64,000 nucleotides of DNA from VAZQ01 sp963744275. GTDB taxonomy: Bacteria; Pseudomonadota; Alphaproteobacteria; Rhizobiales; Xanthobacteraceae. This document shows positions 1-7,920 of the stretch, in pieces. The stretch lies in contig CAVUSX010000025.1 of NCBI GenBank assembly GCA_963744275.1, forward strand, positions 1 to 64,000, written 5' to 3'. Both the position numbers and the translations under genes were made by a program. The stretch's first letter is position 1, and the number at the start of each line of letters is the position of its first letter. The notes beneath the pieces were generated by a model, which saw nothing but the letters and a program-made list of their open reading frames with translations, ran no database searches and was not told the DNA's origin.

Positions 1-374
1 TGCCGCCGCCTGATGCCGGCATGGTAGCAGCGATAGGCCTTGCGGCCCCATTCGCGCTTCTCCTCGCCCGGCAGGATGAAGCGCTCGGCGTTGTAATAGT
101 AGTTGCCGGCGCGCAGGTAATAGTCGCCGGCGGTGTGCCGGCGGCCGGCGGCGTCGGCTGCATCGGCCGCCCGCTCGACTTGGGCCCCGAGCGCGCCCCA
201 TTCCTCGCACCAGGCCTGCGGCTCGTGCTGGCGCAGCCGCAACCGCTCGCAGGCGCGATCCATCTCCTCCAGCGCCACCACGCCATAGGGCGCCATGCCC
301 TTGATGATGAGGGTCGCGTTCGACCACAGGAAGTTGTCGCCGAAGTGGTCGATCCAAGGACCTCTGGCAGGCAT
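1..374 (-). CDS. Alpha/beta hydrolase, N-terminal part (cut by window edge)
   Basis: The reading frame is open from an ATG at 374 down to base 1, giving about 124 residues before the window ends. The translation has the helical N-terminal region seen in FrsA-like and 2,6-dihydropseudooxynicotine-hydrolase-like alpha/beta hydrolases, with the segment AGDYYLRAGNYYYNAERF near residues 80-100. The catalytic Ser/Asp/His part lies outside the window, so the reaction cannot be assigned. A GGAAA ribosome site precedes the ATG. The gene is downstream of a frameshifted TctC-type gene on the same strand, separated by a strong terminator, so it is probably its own transcription unit. Family membership is inferred from pattern recognition only. 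Confidence 0.6.
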   Translation of the reverse strand, partial: MPARGPWIDHFGDNFLWSNATLIIKGMAPYGVVALEEMDRACERLRLRQHEPQAWCEEWGALGAQVERAADAADAAGRRHTAGDYYLRAGNYYYNAERFILPGEEKREWGRKAYRCYHAGIRRR

Positions 375-400
375 GGAGTTTCCTTTCAAGGCAGATGCGC

Positions 401-431
401 AAACGAAAACGGCGGAGGCAGCGCCTCCGCC
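401..431 (-). terminator. Rho-independent terminator after TctC-type gene
   Basis: A perfect 9-bp stem (411-419 with 423-431, three-base loop) of GC-rich sequence is followed on the minus strand by GTTTTCGTTT. It lies 26 bp past the stop of the 457-1453 gene and upstream of the 374 start, where a minus-strand terminator is expected. Confidence 0.8.
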
Positions 432-456
432 ATTGCGTCGTCCATCGATTGTCGTG

Positions 457-1453
457 CTAATCCGATTCCGGCTTGATGTTCGCGTCCTTGATGATCTTGG
501 CGTAACGATCGAGCTCGGCCAGCATGTAGTCGTGCCAATCCTTGGGTTGCGAGACGAGCGGCGCCATGCCTTGGGAATCGAGCTGGGCGATGACGTCGGG
601 CGCCGCCACCGCCTTGGCGACCTCATCGCGCAGGCGCTGGGCGATCGCGGGCGGCATGCCGGCTGGCGCGAGAATTCCGAACCAGCCGGCGATCTCATAG
701 TCGGGGACGCCCGACTTCCATCACGGTCGGCACGTCGGGCAGCGCCGACGAGCGCTTCGTGCTGGTCACCGCCAGCGCCGTGACGGTGCCGGCCTTGACC
801 TGATTGGCCATCACCGGCATGGCGTCGAACATCGCGTCGATATGGCCGCCCAGGAGATCGTTGAGGGCGGGGCCGGCGCCCCGGTACGGGATGGTGGCGG
901 CCGTGATCCCGGTCTTCGACTTCAACAGCTCGGTCGCGAAATAGAGCGAGCTGCCGGTGCCGCCGCCGGCCCCGAAGCTGAGCTTGCCGGGGTTCTGCTT
1001 GGCGTAGTCGATGAGCTCATGAATGCTCTTGATCCCGAGATCCTTGCGCACCACCAGGATCAGCGGCCCGGTCGCCACCTGGCAGACCGGCGTCAGCTTG
1101 GTGAGATCGAACGGATAGTCGGGATGCAGCGGCTGGGTGATCAGCGTGCTGGTCGAGATGAAGAACAGCGTATGGCCGTCGGGGGGCGCGCCGGTGAGAT
1201 CGCGCAGCGCCGGAATGAAATTGCCGCCGGCCTTGTTCTCGACCAGGACCGGGGTGTGGAGGCCCTCGCTCATCTTCTGGGCGACGATGCGCGCCATGAC
1301 GTCGGTCGCCCCGCCGGCCGCGAGCCCCACCAGCATGCGGATCGGCCGGCCGGAAAAATCCTGGGCCTGCGAAGGAACCGGATGAAGCGCAAGCCATGCC
1401 GCGCCGGCAAGGAGCGCTAGGGTTGCGCGCAGACGTTCCGGGAAAGTCCTCAT
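457..1453 (-). CDS. Tripartite tricarboxylate transporter substrate-binding protein (Bug/TctC), one frameshift
   Basis: Periplasmic solute-binding protein of the Bug/TctC family (PF03401), which hands organic acids or other small carboxylates to a TctAB-type permease. The ATG at 1453 follows an AGGGAGG ribosome site and starts a clear signal peptide ending near SQAQ. Family features include the PIRMLVGLAAGG opening strand, NFIPALRDL, and PYRGAGPALNDLLGGHID. The frame breaks near 709, where an extra G turns the expected ESGVPDYEI into a stop. The rest (residues PPAIAQRLRDEV to KPESD) continues in the next frame to 457. Joined, the protein is about 330 residues, normal for the family. No TctA or TctB gene is nearby. 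The single extra base looks more like a sequencing error than old decay. Confidence 0.82.
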
Positions 1454-1706
1454 TGCGTCCTCCCTCGCCGGGCTCGACCTTAAACGGCGGCGCCAAGCCA
1501 CCACTTCCCGGCATTTTCCATGCCTTCGGGGCGCCGGCGTTGCGCCGGGGATCGACATATAGGGTTTGCCGATTGTTGGCCAGCACCGGCCGCGGAATGA
1601 GAGCCGCAGCCGTGCCGGTGCGCGGCCACAAATGGGGCGGCGAGGCGGATGGAATTGCCGCCGGATTGTCGTTAGGTTCGCCTGATCGGCACAGCGGAGA
1701 GCGGCC

Positions 1707-2741
1707 ATGCAAACAATCATTCGATCGGTGACGCCGGCGCTCGCGGTTGCGCTGATGCTTGCGGCCATGGTGCCGGCGGCGCGCGCGCAGGATGCCGAGC
1801 GGGCCTATTTCAGCGGCAAGTCCGTCAGGTTGGTGGTGGGCTACGGACCCGGCGGCGGTTACGACGCCTATGCGCGCATGATCGCGCCCCATCTCTCCAA
1901 GGTTCTGGGGGCGAGCGTGGTGGTCGAGAACCAGCCGGGCGCCGGCGGCCTGGTGGCGCTCAATCGCATCTATGCGGCGGTGCCCGACGGGCTCACGATG
2001 ATGATCGCCAACGGCACCGGCTCGGCGCTGTCGCAGCTCACCGAGCAGCCGGGCGTTCGCTTCGACCTCGGCCAGTTCGGCTATCTCGGCACCGTCAGCG
2101 CTTCCCCGTGGATCTGGCTGGTGGGGCCCGGCTCGCCGATCAAGACGCCGCAGGACGCCATCAAGCTCGGCAAGAAGATAAACTGGGCCGCGGGCGGGCC
2201 GGCTGACGGGCTGTCCGACGGTGCGGCCTTCACCTGCGTGGCGCTCGACCTCGATTGCCACGTGGTGCTCGGCTACGCGGGCAGCAACCAGGCCGCCTTG
2301 GCGGTCACCCAGGGCGAGATGGACGCGATCTACGTCTCCGACACGTCGGCCAACAATTATGTGGCGAGCGGGCACCAGCACGTCGTCGCCGCGATGGGAC
2401 GGGTGCGGTCGCGCTTCTTTCCGGACACTCCGACCATCTTCGAGGCCGTCAAGCTCACGCCCGATCAGCAATGGTTGTTCGAGTTCCGCGCCAAGCTCGA
2501 GGACCTCGGCCGCATCCTGCTGGTGCCCCCGAACCTGCCGCCGGGCCGGCTCGCCTACCTGCAGGCCGCCGTCAAGGAGACTCTCAACGCGCCGGCGCTG
2601 GTCGCCGAGGGCGAAAAAAGCCAGCGCTACATCGACTACCTGGATGCCGCCACCACGGCCAAGAACGCGCAGGACGTGGTGGTCGATATCAACCCGGAGC
2701 AGCGCAAGCGCGTGCAGGACATCCTCGCCAAGGCCCGTTGA
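1707..2741 (+). CDS. Tripartite tricarboxylate transporter substrate-binding protein (Bug/TctC-like)
   Basis: A complete 344-residue periplasmic binding protein of the TctC/Bug group. Residues 1-28 form a signal peptide ending in ARAQ. The mature protein opens with GKSVRLVVGYGPGGGYDAYAR, the ligand-binding loop motif of the family, and then has the ENQPGAGG loop. It is divergent from the similar gene at 457-1453, with a 254-bp shared promoter region, but the two are not close copies. This one has a Cys pair near residues 178-186 (FTCVALDLDC) unusual for the family. No permease genes flank it. The ligand is unknown. Confidence 0.85.
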   Translation: MQTIIRSVTPALAVALMLAAMVPAARAQDAERAYFSGKSVRLVVGYGPGGGYDAYARMIAPHLSKVLGASVVVENQPGAGGLVALNRIYAAVPDGLTMMIANGTGSALSQLTEQPGVRFDLGQFGYLGTVSASPWIWLVGPGSPIKTPQDAIKLGKKINWAAGGPADGLSDGAAFTCVALDLDCHVVLGYAGSNQAALAVTQGEMDAIYVSDTSANNYVASGHQHVVAAMGRVRSRFFPDTPTIFEAVKLTPDQQWLFEFRAKLEDLGRILLVPPNLPPGRLAYLQAAVKETLNAPALVAEGEKSQRYIDYLDAATTAKNAQDVVVDINPEQRKRVQDILAKAR

Positions 2742-3082
2742 AGCCGACCGCGGCGTCATGCCCCCAGGGTCGCCACAATCGGGCCACAATGCATTGACTT
2801 TGCTGGTGTTCCGGCGTTGGACGCGGCGGATGGCCCGGCTTGGCCGTTGGATCGGTCGCTGTGGCCCGTTGGTTCTTCTGGACATATGCTGGCGCCGGCC
2901 TGATTCTACGGCTGCGAGGAATCGCGCGGGCGCCAGCAAGGAACAGCCGCGCGCGCACCGGGCCATGATCGCCGGCCATTGATCGTTGCCGTGGCCGAGA
3001 CGATCGGGCTCGGGCCGCACGCGACCCTGGCACGCCGGCATGGCACGTGGGCCGCTCAGATCGGGTGGCTCACCATATTGAG
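2742..3082. other. Intergenic region with no convincing gene
   Basis: About 340 bp between the TctC-type gene and the four-gene membrane operon. The open frames crossing it lack ribosome sites and read as composition-driven peptides. A weak TTGAC box near 2792 has no good partner at -10. I see no terminator. Any promoter for the downstream operon should be here. Confidence 0.5.
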
Positions 3083-4640
3083 ATGCCCGGCGTGGCCAAT
3101 TATGTCACGGTGGGCGGATATATCCCGCCGAGCAATGGTGTCGCGGGATTGGAGGCCGAGCTCGGCCAGTGGAACGATGGAATCAAGACCGAAGTCCGCG
3201 CTCAGTCGCCTGGTGAATGGGCTAAAGCGTGAGCAGCACGATTATCGCGTGTCGCTGGACGTCTTTCCGGTCCTGAACATCGACAAGATCGCGGCCGACA
3301 TGCGGCTCGCCCAGACCGGCGCCGAGCGCGGCGGGCGCGAGGAGCCCGCCACCGGCGCGCTCGCCCTGGACGATATCGAGAACGCCATCATCGAGCGCGT
3401 TGAGGCGGAGAAGAACGCGGCGCACGGCACCCTCCTCGACGAGATCCGCACCTTCAAGGAGCGGCTGACGGGTCTCGACTTCGAGGGCCGCTTCGGCACC
3501 ATCCGGCAAGCCGCGCCGGCGGCCGTGAGCGAGTTTCGCGCCGAGGCGGCGCAAGGCCGCGACGAATTGCACAACCTGCGCCGCCACCTCGGCGATCTCG
3601 AGCTCGAGCGCGACGACTTCCGCCGCCGGCACGATCTCAAACGCGCCGCGCACTGGGCATCGGGCGGAAATCTGACCGTCAAGGTCGGCGTGCTGCTCGT
3701 CCTTTTCGTGTTCGAGGTGTTCCTCAACGGCTTCTTTCTCGCCAAGGGCAACGAGCTCGGCTATCTGGGCGGCGCGTCCGAGGCCTTCACGTTCGCGCTC
3801 CTCAATATCGGGGTGAGCTTCCTGATCGCGGTCGTCGGCGTGCGCGAGCTCAATCACCGCAACGTGTTTCGGAAGCTGTTCGGGTTTTTCGCGCTGCTTT
3901 GCTATCTGGCGCTGTTGATCGCGATCAACCTGTCGCTCGCCCATTATCGTGAGGTCTCCGCCGCGCTGATCACCGATGCCGGGCGCGAGGTGCTGCTGCG
4001 TCTCAAGACGGCGCCGCTGGCGCTCGTGGATTTCAAGTCCTGGCTGCTGTTCGGCCTCGGCGTCCTGTGCTCGCTGATCGCCTTTGCGGATTCCTTCCTG
4101 ATTTTCGATCCCTATCCGGGCTATGCCAGCGTGGAGAAGCGCCGCACCGGCGCCCATGATGCCTATATCCGGCGCAAGAACGACCTGATCGCCGGGCTGC
4201 TCGAGATCCGCGACGACGCCATCGAGATCCTGGAGGAGGCCAACCGCGACCTGTCGATCCGGCGCTCCGAGCACGATTCCATTCTCGAGAGCCGCGCCCG
4301 CATGGTCCGCCTGTTCTCGGCCCACCAGTCCTATCTCGACCGGGCCGTGAACGCGCTGCTCTCGGTCTACCGGGAAGCCAACAAGGGCCTGCGCAAGACG
4401 CCGCCGCCGCCGCGGTTCTCGGTGTCCTACGTGCTCGAGAAATTGCCGGTCGAGCAGGATTGGCTGGAGACCTCGGCGCGCGACGACCTGCGGCGCTCGA
4501 TCGCGGAATCCCAGGGCGTTCTGGTCGGGCAGATCGAGGCCATCCACGCCGAATTCGAGCAGGCTTTCGCGAGCTACCGCGAGATTGACAATTTCGTCGA
4601 GGAGAAAGCCGTTGTCGCGGCGAACGCCAAGGCGGCGTAG
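3083..4640 (+). CDS. Multi-pass membrane protein with coiled-coil arms, first gene of stator-like operon
   Basis: Function unknown. From the ATG at 3083 the frame reads sensibly (VANYVTVGGYIPPSNG) to about 3227. There an extra base would create a stop, and the next frame continues naturally as REQHDYRVSLDVFPVLNIDK. If this join is correct the protein is about 518 residues. If not, the gene would start at the ATG at 3177 with 487 residues. Visible parts are a charged helical arm (about residues 100-190), four hydrophobic helices near 199-220, 234-253, 265-284 and 320-341, then a second long charged helical region with a proline stretch (TPPPP) before the end. I do not recognise a named family. 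The last 29 bases overlap the next gene, so translation is probably coupled. It belongs with the vWA, MotA-like and MotB-like genes that follow. Confidence 0.65.
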
Positions 4641-5442
4641 CAGCAATCCGGGCGAGTTGCGCAAGCACCTGCTCGGAGGTGCTTTGGCGGTGCTGGCACT
4701 GGGCCTGCTGGCCGCGGGCGCCTATGTCTATGCCACCGCGGTGCGCCCGCCCACGCTCGATCAGGCTTCGCTCTGCCCGGTCGACGGCCCGCGCGCGGTC
4801 GCCGTGGTGCTGCTCGATTCCACCGACGAGATCCCCGACATCGCCAAGCGCGAGATCAGGACCGTCCTGGTGGACATGGCGGAAACGCTGCCGGCCTACG
4901 AGCTGCTGGAGATCAGGCTGCTCGACCCGAAGACGCCCGGCGGCAGATCGATCTTCTCCCGCTGCAATCCGGGCGACGGCAGCGGGCTCAGCGAATACAC
5001 CGCCAATCCGCGCCTGGCGCGGCAGCGCTGGCTGGACGGATTTCGGCAGCCGCTCGATGCGGCGCTGGAGGCGGGATTTGAGGCCTTGCCGGGCAAGACG
5101 TCTCCGATCATGGAGACCATCCAGCAGATCGCGGTCGAGCGCTTCACCGGGCGGACCGTCGAGGAGGTTCCCAAGTCCCTGGTCGTGATCTCCGACATGC
5201 TGCAGCACGGGCCGGATTATTCGCAATACACCGGCGACCTGTCGTTCGCCCGCTTCAAGGCGTCGCGCGCCTACAAGAAGGTGCAGACCGACCTGCACGG
5301 CGCCGACGTGCTCATCTATTATATCCAGCGGAAGACCGGAAAGCCGATCAATTCCGCCGATCACATCAAGTTCTGGGCGGAATGGATTCACGACAACAAC
5401 GGCAGGCTTAAGCAGGCGAGCAAGCTGCAGGGAGTGGGCTGA
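4612..5442 (+). CDS. Membrane-anchored vWA-like protein, second gene of stator-like operon
   Basis: The best start is the TTG at 4612, which has GAGGAG seven bases upstream and lies inside the previous gene; a TTG at 4585 is also in frame. The product is about 276 residues, with an Arg-rich N-terminus, one hydrophobic helix (about residues 20-42) and a periplasmic-looking domain. That domain has strand AVAVVLLDSTDE, a helix with TSPIMETIQQIA, and strand KSLVVISDMLQH. This order and spacing resemble a von Willebrand A fold, with DST and the later Thr and Asp at metal-site positions, though the classical DxSxS is incomplete. Two Cys residues (SLCPV and SRCNP) could form a disulfide. The stop lies one base before the GTG of the next gene. 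A vWA partner in a MotAB-like operon is unusual. Confidence 0.65.
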   Translation: MSRRTPRRRSSNPGELRKHLLGGALAVLALGLLAAGAYVYATAVRPPTLDQASLCPVDGPRAVAVVLLDSTDEIPDIAKREIRTVLVDMAETLPAYELLEIRLLDPKTPGGRSIFSRCNPGDGSGLSEYTANPRLARQRWLDGFRQPLDAALEAGFEALPGKTSPIMETIQQIAVERFTGRTVEEVPKSLVVISDMLQHGPDYSQYTGDLSFARFKASRAYKKVQTDLHGADVLIYYIQRKTGKPINSADHIKFWAEWIHDNNGRLKQASKLQGVG

Positions 5443-5443
5443 G

Positions 5444-6763
5444 GTGGCGCGCAACGAGAGCGGTTCGCTGGACGAAACCGGCCGTTCGTCGGTCGGCGCC
5501 AACGTGGTCGTGTTCATGACCTTCGTGGCGGCCGGGTGCGCCTACATCATCCTGGCCAAGCTCGACGGCATCGAGCAGCTCTATGTCACGTTCGTGCCGG
5601 TCGGCATCATGATCGTCTATGCGCTGCTGCTCGGCGTGGCGCGCGGCCTGCGGCTGCGCGACGACCAGTCGGGCGACAATCTCTATTACATGGGCTTCCT
5701 GTTCACGCTCACCAGCCTGGGGGTCTCGCTCTATCAGTTCTCGGCCACGCGCGCGGCCGAGGAGATCGTGCAGAATTTCGGCATCGCGATCGGCTCCACC
5801 ATCACCGGCATCGGGTTGCGCGTGATCTTCAATCAGATGCGCCGCGATCCGGTCGAGGTCGAGCAGCGGATGCGGCTCGAGCTGGCCGAAGCGGCGCGCC
5901 GGGTGCGGCGCGAGCTCGACAGCAGCGTGGTCGAGTTCGCCTATTTCCGGCGCAACGCGCAGCAGTCGGCGGCCGACAGCTTCAACCACATGACGGAACG
6001 CTTCGACGAGATCGTCGCCAAGCTGCTCTCGAGCCTGGAGGAGGTCACCACCAAGCTGTCGGTGCCGGTCGAGGCGGCGGCGCGCCAATTGGGCGACGCG
6101 ACCGGCAACGTGACCCGCAGCATGGGGGCGACGCTCGCAAACAGCGTGGGGCAGCTGTCGGCCCAGACCGAGACCCTGTCGGACCGCGTCGGTGAGATCG
6201 CGCACGCGCTCGATTCCGTCACCACCAAGCTCAACGCCATGCAGACGCCCGACCAGGTGTTCGAGGTCCGCCTCGATCCGGTGGTGCAGGCGCTGATGCT
6301 CGCGGCCGAGCAGATCGGGGCGCATTCCGACGCCCAGGCCAAATCGGTGACGGACGCGCTGGCGATCGCCAATACCGCGGCCGAGCGGTCGATCGATCTG
6401 GTCGGCGCGCTGCGGCAGGATTTCGACACCACCGCCGCCGTGAACCGGGCCGCGCTCGAATGGGCGGCGGCGATGATCAAGGCCACCTCGGAGGTGCTGA
6501 ACGAGATCAAGGCGAGCTCGCAGGCCTGCACCGAGGGGTTGACCCTCATGCTGGAGAGGACCGACGAGAGCATGCGCACCTTCACCGACGTTCTGGTCAA
6601 ATCCGGCGTCGAGATGGCGATCAGGACCGATCAGCTGAGCGAAGCGCTGCCCGCGATCGAGGCGCGCGCGCATACGCTCGCGCTCGCCGCCGAGCGGATC
6701 GCGGGCATCGTCGGCGACCTGCGCGACCCGCAAAAGCGGCCGGAATGGGAGACCATCGAGTAA
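5444..6763 (+). CDS. MotA/TolQ/ExbB-like membrane protein with long helical tail
   Basis: 440 residues starting at GTG 5444, right after the previous stop. Four hydrophobic helices lie near residues 21-42, 50-70, 84-104 and 110-130. The last has the small-residue pattern IAIGSTITGIGLRVIF, reminiscent of the pore-lining third and fourth helices of MotA/ExbB stators. About 300 residues of predicted continuous helix follow, rich in Ala, Glu and Thr, with repeated TEDL-type heptads and no second domain. Long cytoplasmic tails of this kind are known in ZorA of Zorya defence systems. The gene overlaps the following OmpA/MotB-like gene by one base (TAATG), as stator pairs often do. I infer an ion-channel subunit; sequence similarity to MotA is weak by eye. 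Confidence 0.6.
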   Translation: MARNESGSLDETGRSSVGANVVVFMTFVAAGCAYIILAKLDGIEQLYVTFVPVGIMIVYALLLGVARGLRLRDDQSGDNLYYMGFLFTLTSLGVSLYQFSATRAAEEIVQNFGIAIGSTITGIGLRVIFNQMRRDPVEVEQRMRLELAEAARRVRRELDSSVVEFAYFRRNAQQSAADSFNHMTERFDEIVAKLLSSLEEVTTKLSVPVEAAARQLGDATGNVTRSMGATLANSVGQLSAQTETLSDRVGEIAHALDSVTTKLNAMQTPDQVFEVRLDPVVQALMLAAEQIGAHSDAQAKSVTDALAIANTAAERSIDLVGALRQDFDTTAAVNRAALEWAAAMIKATSEVLNEIKASSQACTEGLTLMLERTDESMRTFTDVLVKSGVEMAIRTDQLSEALPAIEARAHTLALAAERIAGIVGDLRDPQKRPEWETIE

Positions 6764-7818
6764 TGTCCGATATGATCGGCCGCCAGTCGGCCTCCTATCG
6801 TCAGGGTCTCGTCCTTGGCCTGACCATGGCCGAGATCATGCTGCTCCTGGTGTTCTGCCTGCTCATCGCGGTGGGGGTGTCGCTCGCGAGCGAGCGCGCC
6901 AAGCGCGATGATGCGCTCATGAAATTGAAGCAGGTCGAGACGGCGGCGGCTTCGAACGCGCAGGTGATCCAGACCATCAGGAGGAACGCCCGTCTGGCGG
7001 ATTTCCTGGACCGCGCCGCCAAGTCCACCTCGCAGGCCGACATCGACGATTTCTGGCGCAAGCTGGTCGAGAGCAACGACGCGGTCACCAAGATGGAGCA
7101 CGAAGGCGTCCAGGTCGCGGCGCTCGAGGAGGAAGGCGCCTACGCCGCCAAATTGCAGCAGCTGATGAACGAAGGCATCGATCCCGACAAGATCGCCAGA
7201 GGGGTGGCGCTCGCCGCCGCCATCGACGCGCTGGTGGCCGACAGGAAGCTCGGAGACCTCACCCCGCAGGAGATCGCTGCTCTCATCGACAAGGGTCTCG
7301 CCGTGCCGCCCCCCAAGCCGGTGGAGGACAGCGAGGCCAAGAAGGGACACAACTGGCCTCCGATCATCAACCTGAGCGAGGCCGGGGGCTATTATTTCGC
7401 GACCGGCAGCGCGGAGCTGACGCCCAGTTTCGCGACCGAGCTGCGCACCGTGGTGGTCGACAAGTTGTTGGAGATCGCCGATTCCTACGACGTGGACGTG
7501 ATCGAGGTGATCGGCCATACCGACGAGCAGCCAGTGAACGGCCGCGCTTCAAACCTCGACCGGGCGCTGTCGTCGGTGACCTCGGGAGCCAGCGGCGCCG
7601 GCGTCCTGCAATGGGCCGACAATGCCGGCTTGGGTCTGGCGCGCGCGCTCTCGGTGGTCGAGCGCTTGTCGGCCGATCCGCGCCTCAAGACCTTCCGCAT
7701 CCTGCCGCTCTCCGCCGCCCAGCTGATCGGCACCGACGGCCGGATCACCCATTGGGACAACCACGGCGACGTCCGCGAGCGTCGGCGGATCGAGATCAGG
7801 ATGCGAAAGTCGACCTGA
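6763..7818 (+). CDS. MotB/ZorB-like protein with OmpA peptidoglycan-binding domain
   Basis: 351 residues. A short cytoplasmic start is followed by a single membrane helix (about residues 22-42) opening with MAEIMLLLVF. Glu24 occupies the place of the proton-carrying Asp in MotB/ZorB (ADFM or SDLM). A coiled, Lys/Ala-rich linker (50-200) leads to a C-terminal OmpA-like domain with FATGSAELTP, VIGHTDEQPV, LARALSVVERL and ERRRIEIRM, the residues that grip diaminopimelate in peptidoglycan. This architecture fixes a stator to the cell wall. It is the last gene of the four-gene operon, and no effector (helicase, nuclease) follows. The next gene converges from the other strand. The domain call is solid; the role is inferred. 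Confidence 0.75.
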   Translation: MSDMIGRQSASYRQGLVLGLTMAEIMLLLVFCLLIAVGVSLASERAKRDDALMKLKQVETAAASNAQVIQTIRRNARLADFLDRAAKSTSQADIDDFWRKLVESNDAVTKMEHEGVQVAALEEEGAYAAKLQQLMNEGIDPDKIARGVALAAAIDALVADRKLGDLTPQEIAALIDKGLAVPPPKPVEDSEAKKGHNWPPIINLSEAGGYYFATGSAELTPSFATELRTVVVDKLLEIADSYDVDVIEVIGHTDEQPVNGRASNLDRALSSVTSGASGAGVLQWADNAGLGLARALSVVERLSADPRLKTFRILPLSAAQLIGTDGRITHWDNHGDVRERRRIEIRMRKST

Positions 7819-7920
7819 CCGGGGCGGGTTCGCGATCGTTCAATACCGTCGACACGCAGCTCGCGGGCACGCCGCCTATCCGTAGGCCGCCCCTATTACA
7901 CGGTGGTCGGCCGCTCGCCT

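Noticed and set aside
1017..3041. Very long open frame on the minus strand opposite the TctC gene
   Set aside because: The peptide is Arg/His/Gly-rich and shadows the well-supported plus-strand gene at 1707-2741; high GC makes such long antisense frames common here.
2979..3176. Upstream extension of the first stator-operon gene to 2979
   Set aside because: The extra residues have no protein-like pattern; the 3083 frame with one corrected base is a better N-terminus.
3222..4664. Long minus-strand frame opposite the first stator-operon gene
   Set aside because: Composition is antisense-like (runs of Glu/Arg/Leu mirroring the plus strand), with no ribosome site or family match.
3083..7818. Calling the operon a Zorya defence system
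   Set aside because: No ZorC, ZorD or ZorE is present, and two of the four genes have no Zorya counterpart.
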